Assembly: GCF_006171285.1 (NCBI RefSeq)
Contig: NZ_CP040889.1
Coordinates: 2,666,001-2,730,000, forward strand
DNA length: 64,000 bases
Direction: 5' to 3'
DNA from: Leclercia adecarboxylata
Lineage (GTDB): Bacteria > Pseudomonadota > Gammaproteobacteria > Enterobacterales > Enterobacteriaceae
The stretch's first letter is position 1. Each line of letters opens with the position of its first letter. Below, one piece after another: positions 45,327 to 54,087 of this stretch. A program made the position numbers and the translations under genes. The notes below the pieces were generated by a model. That model saw only the letters and a program-made list of their open reading frames with translations, did not search any database and was not told the origin of the DNA.

Positions 45327-46529
45327 TTAGTCCTGATGCTCTCGCAGAGTTGCCAGGCCCATCACGATCAAACCGTATAACAGGCACAGCAGAACGCCGA
45401 TGGTAGCCAGGTTATAAAGGCGACGTGGGTATTCGGCATCTTCAGCCAGCGTTGGCTGACTGATAACCAGCAGGTGTTTAAGTTTGCGGTACGCTTCAAT
45501 TCTGGCTTGCTCCAGGCTGATAAGGCCTGTTTTATAGAGGTCCGCCGCAAGTGTGGCCTGCGTTTGAACATCCATATAGCTGGCGGTCACTTCGTTCATT
45601 GAGTTTTTATCCGCCCCGGTGAGTCGGGCTTGTTCTTGCGCTAACTGCTCGGTTAACGCATCGACTCGAGCCTGAACGGAAACAACAGCAGGTGCGGTTG
45701 ATTTCATATAGCTTTGCAGCTGTTTTAATTGGGCCTGTTGCTGTGCTAGTTGAGCTTCAATCTGGCTTACTACACCCATGCGGGCCGTGCTGGTTGATTC
45801 TGGACTAATAAGGTGATGGGTATTTTGAAACTCCAGCACTTTGGCTTTTTCGGTCTGTAATCGTTGATAGGCGTGATCAACTTCTTTTTCAACAAAGGCC
45901 AATTGTTCCAGTGCGACCTGGTGTCCTAGTTTATTGATAAAGCCTTCGGACTCTTTAAGCATTACTCCAACCACTTTTTGCCCATAGGCAGGGTCAAAGG
46001 CCTGAAGCTCAATCGTCAGCACACCGGAGATATCATCCAGACGCAATGTAAGATGTTCACGGTAGTATTTAAGAAATTCTTCGCGGCTGACATTGTCTGG
46101 AAGGCGAGAGAAGTAATCGACTTTGTGGCTTTGATAATGAGCTTTCAGTCCAAGCTCTTTGTCCAGTTTATTAAGAAGATCGGCAGATTTAAGATAGTCC
46201 TGAATCAGTAGCATATCCTGATGATTGTTGCCGCCCAGCCCCAACATCGATAGGGCATCCGGCAGCATTTTAATCTGGTCAGATTGTTTCACGACTAACT
46301 CCGCTCGGCTTACATAACGATCCGAGGCAATGAACCCGAAGTAGATAACGGCGATGGCAAAGCAAGCCACTACCCACTGAAAGCTACCGAGCTTGAGGCT
46401 TTGTTTCCATGAACGGTGAGCAAATTTATAACCGCTGGAATCAATAATGAAATGTTTAGGTTTAGTTTTTAATTTATTCAGTTTGCGCATCAAACCTGAA
46501 TGTTTATTAAAGCGGGATGGCTGGGTCAT
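45327..46529 (-). CDS. kpsE: Capsule export inner-membrane protein KpsE
   Basis: 400 residues from the ATG at 46529 (MTQPSRFNKHS), chosen because the longer frame lies within kpsT. PCP-3 type: N-terminal membrane segment (WVVACFAIAVIYFGFIASD), a periplasmic part with long helices (VSQIEAQLAQQQAQLKQLQS), and a C-terminal membrane segment (IGVLLCLLYGLIVMGLATL). KpsE links the KpsMT ABC transporter to the outer-membrane channel KpsD. Order kpsD-M-T-E is that of group 3 capsules. Confidence 0.93.
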   Translation of the reverse strand: MTQPSRFNKHSGLMRKLNKLKTKPKHFIIDSSGYKFAHRSWKQSLKLGSFQWVVACFAIAVIYFGFIASDRYVSRAELVVKQSDQIKMLPDALSMLGLGGNNHQDMLLIQDYLKSADLLNKLDKELGLKAHYQSHKVDYFSRLPDNVSREEFLKYYREHLTLRLDDISGVLTIELQAFDPAYGQKVVGVMLKESEGFINKLGHQVALEQLAFVEKEVDHAYQRLQTEKAKVLEFQNTHHLISPESTSTARMGVVSQIEAQLAQQQAQLKQLQSYMKSTAPAVVSVQARVDALTEQLAQEQARLTGADKNSMNEVTASYMDVQTQATLAADLYKTGLISLEQARIEAYRKLKHLLVISQPTLAEDAEYPRRLYNLATIGVLLCLLYGLIVMGLATLREHQD

Positions 46530-46542
46530 TTTTTTGGGCTTG

Positions 46543-47193
46543 TTATAGTTTCTGATAAATGCTGATTGCATCTTCAATATTGTCAAACATCTCAAGAGTG
46601 CTGTTACGTAGCACAATTCCCATGTCACATTGTTGACGTAAGTTTTTCATATCGTGAGACACCATAATCAGGCTGGCTGTTTCGCGCTTTTGGTTAAAAA
46701 CATCAATGCATTTCTGTTTGAAGCGGGCATCGCCTACGGAAGTAATTTCATCGGTTAGATAGATTTCAAAATCAAAGGCCATACTGACAGCAAATGAGAA
46801 TTTAGAACGCATTCCGCTGGAATAGGCCTTAATAGGTAATTCGAAATGTTGGCCTATTTCAGAAAAATCTTTTACCCATTCTTCAATGACCTGCGTATCA
46901 CGTACACCATGTATTCGGCAGACAAAGCGAGTGTTTTCTCTTCCGGTCATACTGCCTTGAAACCCCCCTCCTAATGCAAGAGGCCATGAGACTCTACATT
47001 GACGGGTAACTTTTCCTTTACTCGGCGCGTCCATGCCACCTAGCAGGCGGAGCAGCGTTGATTTTCCTGCACCATTGGCACCTAAAATACCTATATTTCG
47101 ATCGCGAGGGAGGATGATATTCACATCACGCAACACATAATTACGCCCAAATTTGGTGGGGTAATATTTAGATACGTTATCAAGTATGATCAT
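46543..47193 (-). CDS. kpsT: Capsule ABC transporter ATPase KpsT
   Basis: 216 residues. Walker A GANGAGKST at 38-46, signature region KAYSSGMRSKFSFAVSMA, Walker B IYLTDEITSVGD and a switch histidine in LIMVSHDM. KpsT/Wzt short-type subfamily (no C-terminal carbohydrate-binding domain), as expected for capsules exported on a poly-Kdo lipid. It powers export through KpsM. Confidence 0.96.
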   Translation of the reverse strand: MIILDNVSKYYPTKFGRNYVLRDVNIILPRDRNIGILGANGAGKSTLLRLLGGMDAPSKGKVTRQCRVSWPLALGGGFQGSMTGRENTRFVCRIHGVRDTQVIEEWVKDFSEIGQHFELPIKAYSSGMRSKFSFAVSMAFDFEIYLTDEITSVGDARFKQKCIDVFNQKRETASLIMVSHDMKNLRQQCDMGIVLRNSTLEMFDNIEDAISIYQKL

Positions 47194-47205
47194 ATTAACT
47201 CAGCT

Positions 47206-48006
47206 TTAGCTGGCTATCAGACGACGGTGGCTTAGACGATAACAACTCATTGCAAATGTCAGTATTACCAAGGTAACGCTCGATAAAAAAAGCCAGCTCA
47301 CATCAGGGCTGACGTAGCCAGCAATCCAGCCAGCACGAATTAACTCAACAGCATGCACCAAAGGATTCCATAAAAACCAGTGTTGGTACTGCGCCGGTAT
47401 GCTCGCAAGGGGATACATCACACAGGAAACAAACATTAGCGGCATCATAATTAAGCTTAGAAACTTGTCTGCTTCTTTAAATAAACTGCCCAGAACACAA
47501 AAAATAACACCCAACGAAAATGAAAAGATCATTAGTAAAGAGTAGATTAAAATAACTTGTAAAGGATCGTTGGGGATAGCATCAAAACCAAACCAAAGTA
47601 ATCCTAATACAAGTACACAACCTACAACCAAACCAATAATAGCTTCAAGAATAAATCGGGCAATAAAAGTTGCGAAGGGTGTAACTTGTCGGTAGCAGAA
47701 AAGTCCCATGTTGGCATTAACAGCAGATTTCAACTGGCTGACCACTTTGTTGAAAAACATGAAAGGCAAATAGCCTGCAGTTATAAAAATTTGCACTGGC
47801 ACACCACCAAAACCGCTCTGGCTACGCATCCCAAAAATCGCGCTAAACAAACCAATCATCAACAACGGATCCAACAGCGCCCAGGCATACCCCAGCCGGT
47901 AACTCCCAAATCTCGTTTTCAGTTCACGAATAAGCAGGCCAAACGTCACATCGCGCAGCACCTGGAACGAGCTGCGGGGCGTTTGATTGAGAACAGGTTT
48001 AAGCAT
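47206..48006 (-). CDS. kpsM: Capsule ABC transporter permease KpsM
   Basis: 266 residues, ABC-2 type permease with six membrane segments (LLDPLLMIGLFSAIFGM, IILAL-like core VLVLGLLWFGFDAI, FSFSLGVIFCVLGSLFKEAD). It forms the inner-membrane channel with KpsT for the finished polysaccharide. It lies 12 bases from kpsT and 54 bases from kpsD, with a terminator-like hairpin in the latter gap. Confidence 0.95.
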   Translation of the reverse strand: MLKPVLNQTPRSSFQVLRDVTFGLLIRELKTRFGSYRLGYAWALLDPLLMIGLFSAIFGMRSQSGFGGVPVQIFITAGYLPFMFFNKVVSQLKSAVNANMGLFCYRQVTPFATFIARFILEAIIGLVVGCVLVLGLLWFGFDAIPNDPLQVILIYSLLMIFSFSLGVIFCVLGSLFKEADKFLSLIMMPLMFVSCVMYPLASIPAQYQHWFLWNPLVHAVELIRAGWIAGYVSPDVSWLFLSSVTLVILTFAMSCYRLSHRRLIAS

Positions 48007-48024
48007 AAGAAGGCCGATGTAACA

Positions 48025-48051
48025 GAAAGGGCCCGCGATGACGCGAGCCCG
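48025..48051 (-). terminator. Terminator-like hairpin between kpsD and kpsM
   Basis: On the minus strand GGGCTCGCG pairs with CGCGGGCCC (one G-U pair) around TCAT, followed by TTTCTGTT. It may lower expression of distal genes unless RfaH-modified polymerase passes it. Confidence 0.6.
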
Positions 48052-48060
48052 CTTTGAGGG

Positions 48061-49824
48061 TTAATTCAGGACCACGTTGGCCGCCACGGCAACCTGATAG
48101 ATGACCTGAGTGATGTCCTTGATGGACTGCATCATTTTGCTGTCCACTTTCGGCATGACCAGAATCTGATCGCCCGGCATCACATCACCGCCGTCTTTAA
48201 ACTCCATCAGCCCGTTGGCATGTACCACGGCAATACGCTGGTCGTTCGCACGGTCGGTAAAGCCGCCTGCCCAGGCCACGTAGTCTTCCAGGCTGGCGTT
48301 TTTGTTGAAGACCACCGCCTGCGGCATCATCACTTCGCCACCCACCTGAATCAGGTCGGTTTTGTTCGGGATCACAATCTGGTCGCCCTGTTCCAGCAGG
48401 ATGTTGGCGATCACGCCCTTATCTGACACCACCACTTTACCCAGCGGCTGGATCTTGCGGGCTTTTTCCACAAAGCGCATCACCAGCTCGGCTTCTTTGG
48501 TACGGATGGAGGCTTCACCGTCAGAGCTGGCTGGCGCGGTAAACACGCTGCGCTCCAGGCGGTTGAGGGAGTCTTCCAGCATCTCTTTCTGCCGCGCGGC
48601 CACGCTCTTACGCATGATGTAGATCGAGCCGTAATCCGCCATGTTCGGGTCAATCGGGATGTGGTTCAGCAGATCGTGCAGACGGGTCTCTTTACGCACG
48701 GTGAAGTAAGATGGCCCACGGTAGCTGCCCATCACCTGCACGTCGTACACCTGCGCATGCATGTCGTCGTTGAACAGCACTTTGTCGCCGTCGCTCAGCT
48801 GAATGCGGTCGAAATCTTTATACGGCATATAGACCGAGAACGGACCGTTGGAGCGATCGCCAATCACGCCCACGTGGCTCACCTTGGCGAGCGGCAGGGC
48901 GTAGTCGATCAGCTCAGAGCCCAGCGCGGTGCTGTTCTTCAGCTCGAAGCGGAACGGGTTACGCACTTTCCCCGCCACGTTGATCATCGGCCCCTGAGGT
49001 TCAACCAGGATCACGTCCTGATCTTTCAGCGACAGCTTCGGCATTCTGCCCTGCTGCATAAACTCGTAAAGGTCGATCTGCTGGATCACGCGGTTCTGGC
49101 GCAATACTTTAATGTGACGATAGCTTCCGCGGTCGGAATCGATCCCTCCCGCGCGTTTCAGAAAATATAAAACGCTGTCGGATGACTGTCCGGCATATTG
49201 TCCAGGGCGGATCACCGGTCCGGTGACATATACGCTGACCGGCGTCGCGGTCAATAAATTAACGTAAACATTAACGTTATTGGTGAATACTTCGCTGATG
49301 TGGCTGGTGACTAAGTTATTAACCTTGCTCGCCGCAACGTTTTTAACGTTAATTGGCCCGACATCAGGAATGAAAATATTACCCTGATTATCCACGGTCA
49401 CGACGTTGGAGAAATTCACTGCACCCCAGATCCAGATATTCAGCTTGTCGCCGGGGGCAATCAGGTAATTATCGTTCAGGCCGTCGCTGCGCTCGGTTTC
49501 ATAGCCACCGGCAAACAGGTTGGCACCGTAAGGAGGGGGCAGGCCGGACTCGGACTGCGGGAGGAGTTTACGCACGTCGGACTCGCCCGGCAGTAACATG
49601 CCCTGACGGTTTTGCTGCGCGAAAGTCCCGGTGGTGGAGGAGGTGTTCGCCTGGCCGCTCATCGCCTGCTCGCCGCCAAGTTGCAGTCGGCCATCGCCGT
49701 TATCTGCCGGGGTGTTCATCCCAAAAGCCTGGGCTTCTTGCTGGGTGGGGGCGGCTAAAGATGCGCAGGAGACGCAGGCCAGCAACAGAACGGCACTCAA
49801 TTGCCGTAAATTCGTTATCTTCAC
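48061..49824 (-). CDS. kpsD: Capsule outer-membrane export protein KpsD
   Basis: About 587 residues from the GTG at 49824 (GAAGAGAAA upstream); a TTG at 49839 is the alternative. Signal peptide LSAVLLLACVSCASLAAP. Polysaccharide export (Wza-like) domain with DNYLIAPGDKLNIWIWGAVN, VDNQGNIFIPDVGPINVKNV and VYVTGPVIRPGQYAGQ, then SLBB-like repeats (IQVGGEVMMPQAVVFNKNAS). It forms the outer-membrane part of the export path with KpsE. The gene is more GC-rich than kpsMTE. Confidence 0.94.
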   Translation of the reverse strand: MKITNLRQLSAVLLLACVSCASLAAPTQQEAQAFGMNTPADNGDGRLQLGGEQAMSGQANTSSTTGTFAQQNRQGMLLPGESDVRKLLPQSESGLPPPYGANLFAGGYETERSDGLNDNYLIAPGDKLNIWIWGAVNFSNVVTVDNQGNIFIPDVGPINVKNVAASKVNNLVTSHISEVFTNNVNVYVNLLTATPVSVYVTGPVIRPGQYAGQSSDSVLYFLKRAGGIDSDRGSYRHIKVLRQNRVIQQIDLYEFMQQGRMPKLSLKDQDVILVEPQGPMINVAGKVRNPFRFELKNSTALGSELIDYALPLAKVSHVGVIGDRSNGPFSVYMPYKDFDRIQLSDGDKVLFNDDMHAQVYDVQVMGSYRGPSYFTVRKETRLHDLLNHIPIDPNMADYGSIYIMRKSVAARQKEMLEDSLNRLERSVFTAPASSDGEASIRTKEAELVMRFVEKARKIQPLGKVVVSDKGVIANILLEQGDQIVIPNKTDLIQVGGEVMMPQAVVFNKNASLEDYVAWAGGFTDRANDQRIAVVHANGLMEFKDGGDVMPGDQILVMPKVDSKMMQSIKDITQVIYQVAVAANVVLN

Positions 49825-49841
49825 AACATTTCTCTTCAAAA

Positions 49842-50216
49842 TTATTGCACGGCAAGCAGGTTACTGGCGGAAGCCTGTTCCAGCTGCGGTACCAGATACC
49901 AGGTATCACCGTTCTTGCAGGTCACACCGCGCTGGGACTGGTTGTAGTTGCGGTTACGCAGCAGTTCAATGCATTCCAGCCCAAGGGCAGAGACATAGCG
50001 CTGGCCTAAAGTGTAGGTATTGCCATTGGCGCTGAGCGATGCGCCCTGCGGCAGCGTGTTCAGAGGTTGTTGCAGGTTGGCTGCCATAGCCTGGAGGTCG
50101 GTAGAAGCAGTCTGATTCACAAGCGGTCGGGATGCTTCAACCTGCTTCGGGGAATATGCGCAGCCACTCAGCATGAGGGCGAGCGAAATCACCAGAAGGC
50201 GAGTTGCATTCTTCAT
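49842..50216 (-). CDS. Small lipoprotein, first gene of the capsule operon
   Basis: 124 residues from the ATG at 50216 (MKNATRLLVISLALMLSGC). Lipobox LSGC gives a lipid-modified Cys at about residue 19, followed by AYSP, so outer-membrane retention is likely (no Asp at +2). Domain TYTLGQRYVSALGLECIELL with paired cysteines. It is 17 bases upstream of kpsD and likely co-translated; a role in capsule export or attachment is inferred. The family is not recognised by name. Confidence 0.85.
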   Translation of the reverse strand: MKNATRLLVISLALMLSGCAYSPKQVEASRPLVNQTASTDLQAMAANLQQPLNTLPQGASLSANGNTYTLGQRYVSALGLECIELLRNRNYNQSQRGVTCKNGDTWYLVPQLEQASASNLLAVQ

Positions 50217-50368
50217 AAGATCAATATTTTCCAACAATTCTAAAACTGGAATGTGAAATAAAACTTTGATGATATTCGGCTGATTTTAATAGCAAATCAG
50301 CGGAGAAATCTTGCAGGCGCAGGAGATGCAAAAACGCAGGCGTAAGTAAGAGAATCCAAAAAAAGGGT

Positions 50369-50379
50369 AGGCTACCGCA
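50369..50379 (-). promoter_or_regulatory. ops / JUMPStart element (RfaH recruitment)
   Basis: On the minus strand TGCGGTAGCCT differs at one base from the ops consensus GGCGGTAGCNT. It lies about 153 bases upstream of the first capsule gene, in the expected 5' leader. RfaH binding at ops lets polymerase pass internal terminators in long surface-polysaccharide operons, matching the hairpins at 48025 and 26283. Confidence 0.8.
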
Positions 50380-50660
50380 CGGAAAAGTCCCATTCCGGCT
50401 AAAAATTGTGCAGCTTTTATTGTAATGACGCAGGGGTACTATTCAGCCAACAACTAATTTGACTTTTATTATTCACTAAAATGTTTGCGTGACGGAGATT
50501 ACATAATTAGGACGATTCTGTCATTTGAAATTCATTCAATTTGCGTATCGATCGCGGAAAAATAGCAAAAGCCTATTAACTCTGGTGGGGGCGAGAAAAT
50601 TCTTATTGGGCTATGAGAATTAATGTCAGTGATTATTTCTAAGGTAAACTAAATCGTATG
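50380..50660. other. Capsule operon promoter region, no gene
   Basis: AT-rich spacer between the hpaC terminator and the ops element. It must hold the capsule promoter, but I cannot assign the -35 and -10 boxes with confidence. No open frame of note. Confidence 0.6.
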
Positions 50661-50690
50661 AAAAATAGCCAGCCGCGAAGGCGGCTGGCT
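50661..50690 (-). terminator. Intrinsic terminator after hpaC
   Basis: On the minus strand AGCCAGCCGC and GCGGCTGGCT form a 10-base stem with a CTTC loop, followed by ATTTTTC. A strong terminator that isolates hpaBC from the capsule operon. Confidence 0.9.
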
Positions 50691-50701
50691 GGGGGAGGGA
50701 A

Positions 50702-51214
50702 TTAAACGGTTAATTCTTGCTCAATTAACACCGGATGAAATCTGCGTTTAAAGTAAATCAGCCCGTGTCCGTCCTCACTTAAGTGGATATTTTTGATTGC
50801 CACCAGGTAGACCAGGTGGGTGCCGATGGTCTGTACCTGGCTAATCTCACCTTCCAGGCTCGCCAGCGCTCCGCTTAACACCGGCTGGGCCAGCACCCCT
50901 TTTTGCCAGCAGGAGAGGGTGAACCGCTCCTCCATCGCCATGCCGGTCATTCCGGCAAAATGCCGCGCCATCAGCTCCTGTTCGTGGTTGAGCACGTTAA
51001 TGCACAGCTTGCCGTTCCCCTGGAAAACCGGGTTCATGGCGCTGTTGGCATTCAGGCACACCATCACCGACGGTGGGGTATCCGTTACCGAGCAGACGGC
51101 GGTAGCGGTGATGCCGCAGCGTCCGGCTTCGCCGTCGGTGGTAATGACGTTGACCGCCGCAGAGAGGCTGGCCATCGCGTCGCGAAAACGCAGGCGTTGT
51201 TCATCATGTTGCAT
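50702..51214 (-). CDS. hpaC: 4-hydroxyphenylacetate 3-monooxygenase reductase HpaC
   Basis: 170 residues, E. coli length. Flavin reductase-like fold with AAVNVITTDGEAGRCGITAT, SVMVCLNANSAMNPVF, and GTHLVYLVAIKNIHLSEDG. It uses NADH to make FADH2 for HpaB. It follows hpaB after 17 bases and is the last gene of that operon. Confidence 0.96.
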   Translation of the reverse strand: MQHDEQRLRFRDAMASLSAAVNVITTDGEAGRCGITATAVCSVTDTPPSVMVCLNANSAMNPVFQGNGKLCINVLNHEQELMARHFAGMTGMAMEERFTLSCWQKGVLAQPVLSGALASLEGEISQVQTIGTHLVYLVAIKNIHLSEDGHGLIYFKRRFHPVLIEQELTV

Positions 51215-51231
51215 GTTTACCTCCCGCTGCC

Positions 51232-52794
51232 TTATTTCAGCAGCTTGTCCAGCAGGTTGATATCGGTGTTGTTGTGCAAGTGCGGAACCGTCCAGCCGTT
51301 CTGGTCGTACTCAGACAGGCAGCGGTCGACCATCGCCATCATCTTGTCCATGTTGCCGGAGGTCTGCGCCTGGCGCAGGCACTGCAGGCGGATCTCATCC
51401 TGGCTACCGGAGTAGTTGATCTCGTACAGCTCGTGGCGACCGCCGAACTCGCTGCCGATGGCATCCCACATCAGTTTTAAGATCTTGATGCGCTCCACGT
51501 GGTCCATGCCGTTAGAGCCGCGCACGTATTTCGCCAGGTATTTGTCGATCTGCGGATTGTTCAGATCCCGGGCGCTGGACGGCAGGTAAATCAGGCCGCT
51601 GGTGACGTTGCGCTCGATAATGTTTTTGATCTTCGCGTAGGCCATCGGGGCCATCACGCGGTAGGTTTGCAGCGCCGCGTGGTCCGGCAGGTACGCGCCG
51701 TTGACCCACGGGGTGGCTTCTGAACACATGGAGTCGCTCAGCGCCCAGAACATGTTGCGCCAGGCCACCACTTCGCCCAGATCGGCCTGCACGCCGCGGA
51801 ATTCGGCGGTGCCGGTACATTCCAGCGACTTTTTAAGCAGCCCGGTGATGAAGTCGAGCTTCACCGCCAGGCGCACGCACGCCTGCAGGGGATACATGCG
51901 GGCGAAACCGCCTTCCATGGTCCAGCGACGGCAGCGGTCGAAGTCGCGGTAAATCAGCACGTTCTCCCAGGGGATGAGCACGTTATCCATCACCAGGATC
52001 GCATCGTTCTCGTCAAAGCGGCTGGTGAGCGGGTAGTCGTAAGGGGAGCCGGTCGCGCCGGCCACCAGTTCGTAAGAGGCGCGGGAGATCAGCTTCACCC
52101 CTTCGGCATCCATCGGCGCGACGAACATCAGGGCGAAGTCCGGGTTATCGCCCATGACCTGCGCCGAGCCAAAGCCGATCATGTTGTAGTGGGTCAGCGC
52201 CGAGTTAGTGGCAACCACTTTTGCGCCGCTGACGATGATCCCCGCGTCGGTCTCTTTTTCCAGCTTGATGTAGACGTCTTTCACTTCGTCGGCCGGTTTA
52301 TGGCGGTCGATCGGCGGGTTGACGATAGCGTGGTTAAAGTACAGGCCGGTTTCCTGAATGCGGGTGTACCAGTTCCGGGCGTTCTGCTCGAATTGACCAT
52401 AAAACGCCGGGTTAGCGCCCAGCGCGCAGCCGAAGGCGGCTTTGTAGTCCGGGGTGCGTCCCATCCAGCCGTAGCTCAGACGGGACCACTCGGCGATGGC
52501 GTCGCGCTGCTGGCGCAGATCGCTGGCACTTTTCGCCACGCGGAAGAACTTATGGGTGTAACCGCCGCTGCCGGTATCGGTGTTCCAGCACAGCGTATCC
52601 TGCATGTCAGGTTTGTGCAGCGCATCGTACAGTTGCGCGACTGAGGCCGCCGCATTGCGAAACGCCGGATGGGTGGTCACATCTTTCACGCGCTCGCCGT
52701 AGATGTAGATCTCACGGCCATCCTGCAGGCTCTTCAGATACTCTTCGCCGGTTAACGGACGTTGGGTGCTCGCGCGGAAATCTTCAGGTTTCAT
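51232..52794 (-). CDS. hpaB: 4-hydroxyphenylacetate 3-monooxygenase oxygenase HpaB
   Basis: 520 residues, E. coli length. FADH2-dependent hydroxylase: MKPEDFRASTQRPLTGEEYL, YGWMGRTPDYKAAFG, SGAKVVATNSALTHYNMIGF, LIPWENVLIYRD. It hydroxylates 4-hydroxyphenylacetate to homoprotocatechuate. Its promoter should lie in the 52795-52960 AT-richer stretch; activation by HpaA is known in E. coli. Confidence 0.97.
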   Translation of the reverse strand: MKPEDFRASTQRPLTGEEYLKSLQDGREIYIYGERVKDVTTHPAFRNAAASVAQLYDALHKPDMQDTLCWNTDTGSGGYTHKFFRVAKSASDLRQQRDAIAEWSRLSYGWMGRTPDYKAAFGCALGANPAFYGQFEQNARNWYTRIQETGLYFNHAIVNPPIDRHKPADEVKDVYIKLEKETDAGIIVSGAKVVATNSALTHYNMIGFGSAQVMGDNPDFALMFVAPMDAEGVKLISRASYELVAGATGSPYDYPLTSRFDENDAILVMDNVLIPWENVLIYRDFDRCRRWTMEGGFARMYPLQACVRLAVKLDFITGLLKKSLECTGTAEFRGVQADLGEVVAWRNMFWALSDSMCSEATPWVNGAYLPDHAALQTYRVMAPMAYAKIKNIIERNVTSGLIYLPSSARDLNNPQIDKYLAKYVRGSNGMDHVERIKILKLMWDAIGSEFGGRHELYEINYSGSQDEIRLQCLRQAQTSGNMDKMMAMVDRCLSEYDQNGWTVPHLHNNTDINLLDKLLK

Positions 52795-52965
52795 AGGGAC
52801 CTCGTATCGGAATAGGGTTGTTAAATTTATGTGTTGTTTTTGTTGTTTAATTGAAGCGTGAGAGAGGCGGGCCGTGAAGGGACGAATGGGTCAACGACGG
52901 GTACTTTTCAGGCGGGTTTGAGAATTGTGATCGGGGTGGGGTTTGAGGGTGGGAATTGTGTTTTT

Positions 52966-53144
52966 CCCTCTCCTCTATGGGGAGAGGGTTAGGGTGAGGG
53001 GAACAGGCGGCTCAGGTGGTGGTTCCGTTCACTTCCAGAGCCGTGCTTCTCTGTTAATACGGAACCGGTGAACGTGCCAGGGCGGCTCAATCGCCACCGC
53101 CCTGGCGACCCGGGCTACCGGCAAGAAAATCGCCGCTTCGCGGT
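52966..53144. repeat. Long direct repeat, copy 1
   Basis: About 179 bases, beginning at the CCCTCTCC hairpin and ending near CGCTTCGCGGTGCCTT. Aligns base for base at an offset of 560 with the copy at 53526; I count fewer than ten differences by eye. Confidence 0.88.
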
Positions 53145-53264
53145 GCCTTCGTCTTATTCCTTCCGGCTTTCGGGTCGGGCACCAGCCTGCATCCATGCAG
53201 GCTATGCCCTCTCGGCGCGTCCATGCGCCTCGCCCCGGCCTGCAGGAAACGACTCAGCGATTTT
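53126..53264. repeat. 139-base element with inverted ends (MITE-like)
   Basis: Ends are AAAATCGCCG and CAGCGATTTT, inverted with one mismatch; the interior has several short palindromes (GCCTGCATCCATGCAGGC). The interior is largely missing from the second repeat copy, where the left end AAAATCGCTG runs quickly into GAAATCGCTGAA. No coding capacity. Confidence 0.5.
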
Positions 53265-53525
53265 CAGCCGGACCAGGGGGCGGCTTCAGGTTTGTTGCTT
53301 TCAGCTGCACTGAAATCGCTGAATTAACAGCTTTCAAACTCCTGATTAGCTTGCTTCTGTAAGCATGCTTCGCAGGCGCTAAACCAGCTTCGTTATCTGT
53401 GTGATGTCGATTTAGCACCGCATCTCGTCGAGCAACTGGTGTACCTGGCCGTGCAGTGATCCTGTGCGGTCTGCCTGCCGGGTGGCGCTGCGCTTACCCG
53501 GCCTACGTGAGTGTGCGGGTTTGTT

Positions 53526-53704
53526 CCCTCTCCCCAGTGGGGAGAGGGTTAGGGTGAGGGGAACAGGCGGCTCAGGTGGGGGTTCCGTTCACTTCCAGAG
53601 CCGTGCTTCTTTGTTAATACGGAACCGGTGAACGTGCCAGGGCGGCTCAATCGCCACCGCCCTGGCGACCTGGGCTACCGGCAAGAAAATCGCTGCTTCG
53701 CGGT
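53526..53704. repeat. Long direct repeat, copy 2
   Basis: Second copy of the block at 52966. The hairpin reads CCCTCTCCCCAGTGGGGAG. A further hairpin copy follows at 53820-53855. Confidence 0.88.
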
Positions 53705-53819
53705 ACCTTTCAGTTGCACTGAAATCGCTGAATGAACAGCTTTCAAACATTGATCCTGTGCGGCCTGCCTGCCGGGTGAAGCGCAGCGATCCCGGCCTAC
53801 GTGAGTGTGCGGGTTTGTT

Positions 53820-53855
53820 CCCTCTCCCCAGTGGGGAGAGGGTTAGGGTGAGGGG
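53820..53855. repeat. CCCTCTCCCC / GGGGAGAGGG hairpin element
   Basis: Copy with the GGTTAGGGTGAGGGG tail in the hpaA-hpaB spacer; same family as the copies at 14380, 18165, 19436 and 57992. Confidence 0.75.
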
Positions 53856-54004
53856 ATCAGGCCGCACTCTATAACCACCTGCTTCTGGAAGCATGCTTTG
53901 CAGGCGCTAAACCAGCTTCGTTATCTGTGTGAAGAGTACTTACGGCCGCATCTCGTTGAGTAGCTTATGCACCTGACCGTGCAGTGATCCTGTGCGGTTT
54001 GCCT

Positions 54005-54069
54005 GCCGGGTGGCGCTACGCTTACCCGGCCTACGATTCGTAGCCCCGGTAAGCGCAGCGCCACCGGGG
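54005..54069. repeat. REP/BIME-type pair downstream of hpaA
   Basis: GCCGGGTGGCGCTACGCTTA arm followed by GTAGCCCCGGTAAGCGCAGC arm, just after the hpaA stop. Confidence 0.8.
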
Positions 54070-54087
54070 AAGAAGGCCGCAGAGGAG

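Larger units (their letters stand above)
52795..54087. other. 1.3 kb hpaA-hpaB spacer made of repeats, no gene
   Basis: 52795-52965 is the hpaB promoter side. From 52966 on the spacer consists of repeats: a block of about 179 bases at 52966-53144 recurs at 53526-53704 with few differences. The block starts with the CCCTCTCC hairpin and holds GTTCCGTTCACTTCCAGAGC. A segment GCAGGCGCTAAACCAGCTTC occurs near 53371 and 53901. REP arms lie at 53477-53507, 53770-53801 and 54005-54069. Short open frames here (for example 53589-53894) are inside repeats and are not genes. Confidence 0.85.

Noticed and set aside
22935..50379. Integrase, transposase or tRNA attachment site at the capsule locus edges
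   Set aside because: No such gene or flanking direct repeat was seen at either edge, so the locus is not called a mobile element.
53068..53894. Open frames of 80-100 codons in the hpaA-hpaB spacer
   Set aside because: They lie within repeated DNA, lack ribosome sites and change frame between the copies.
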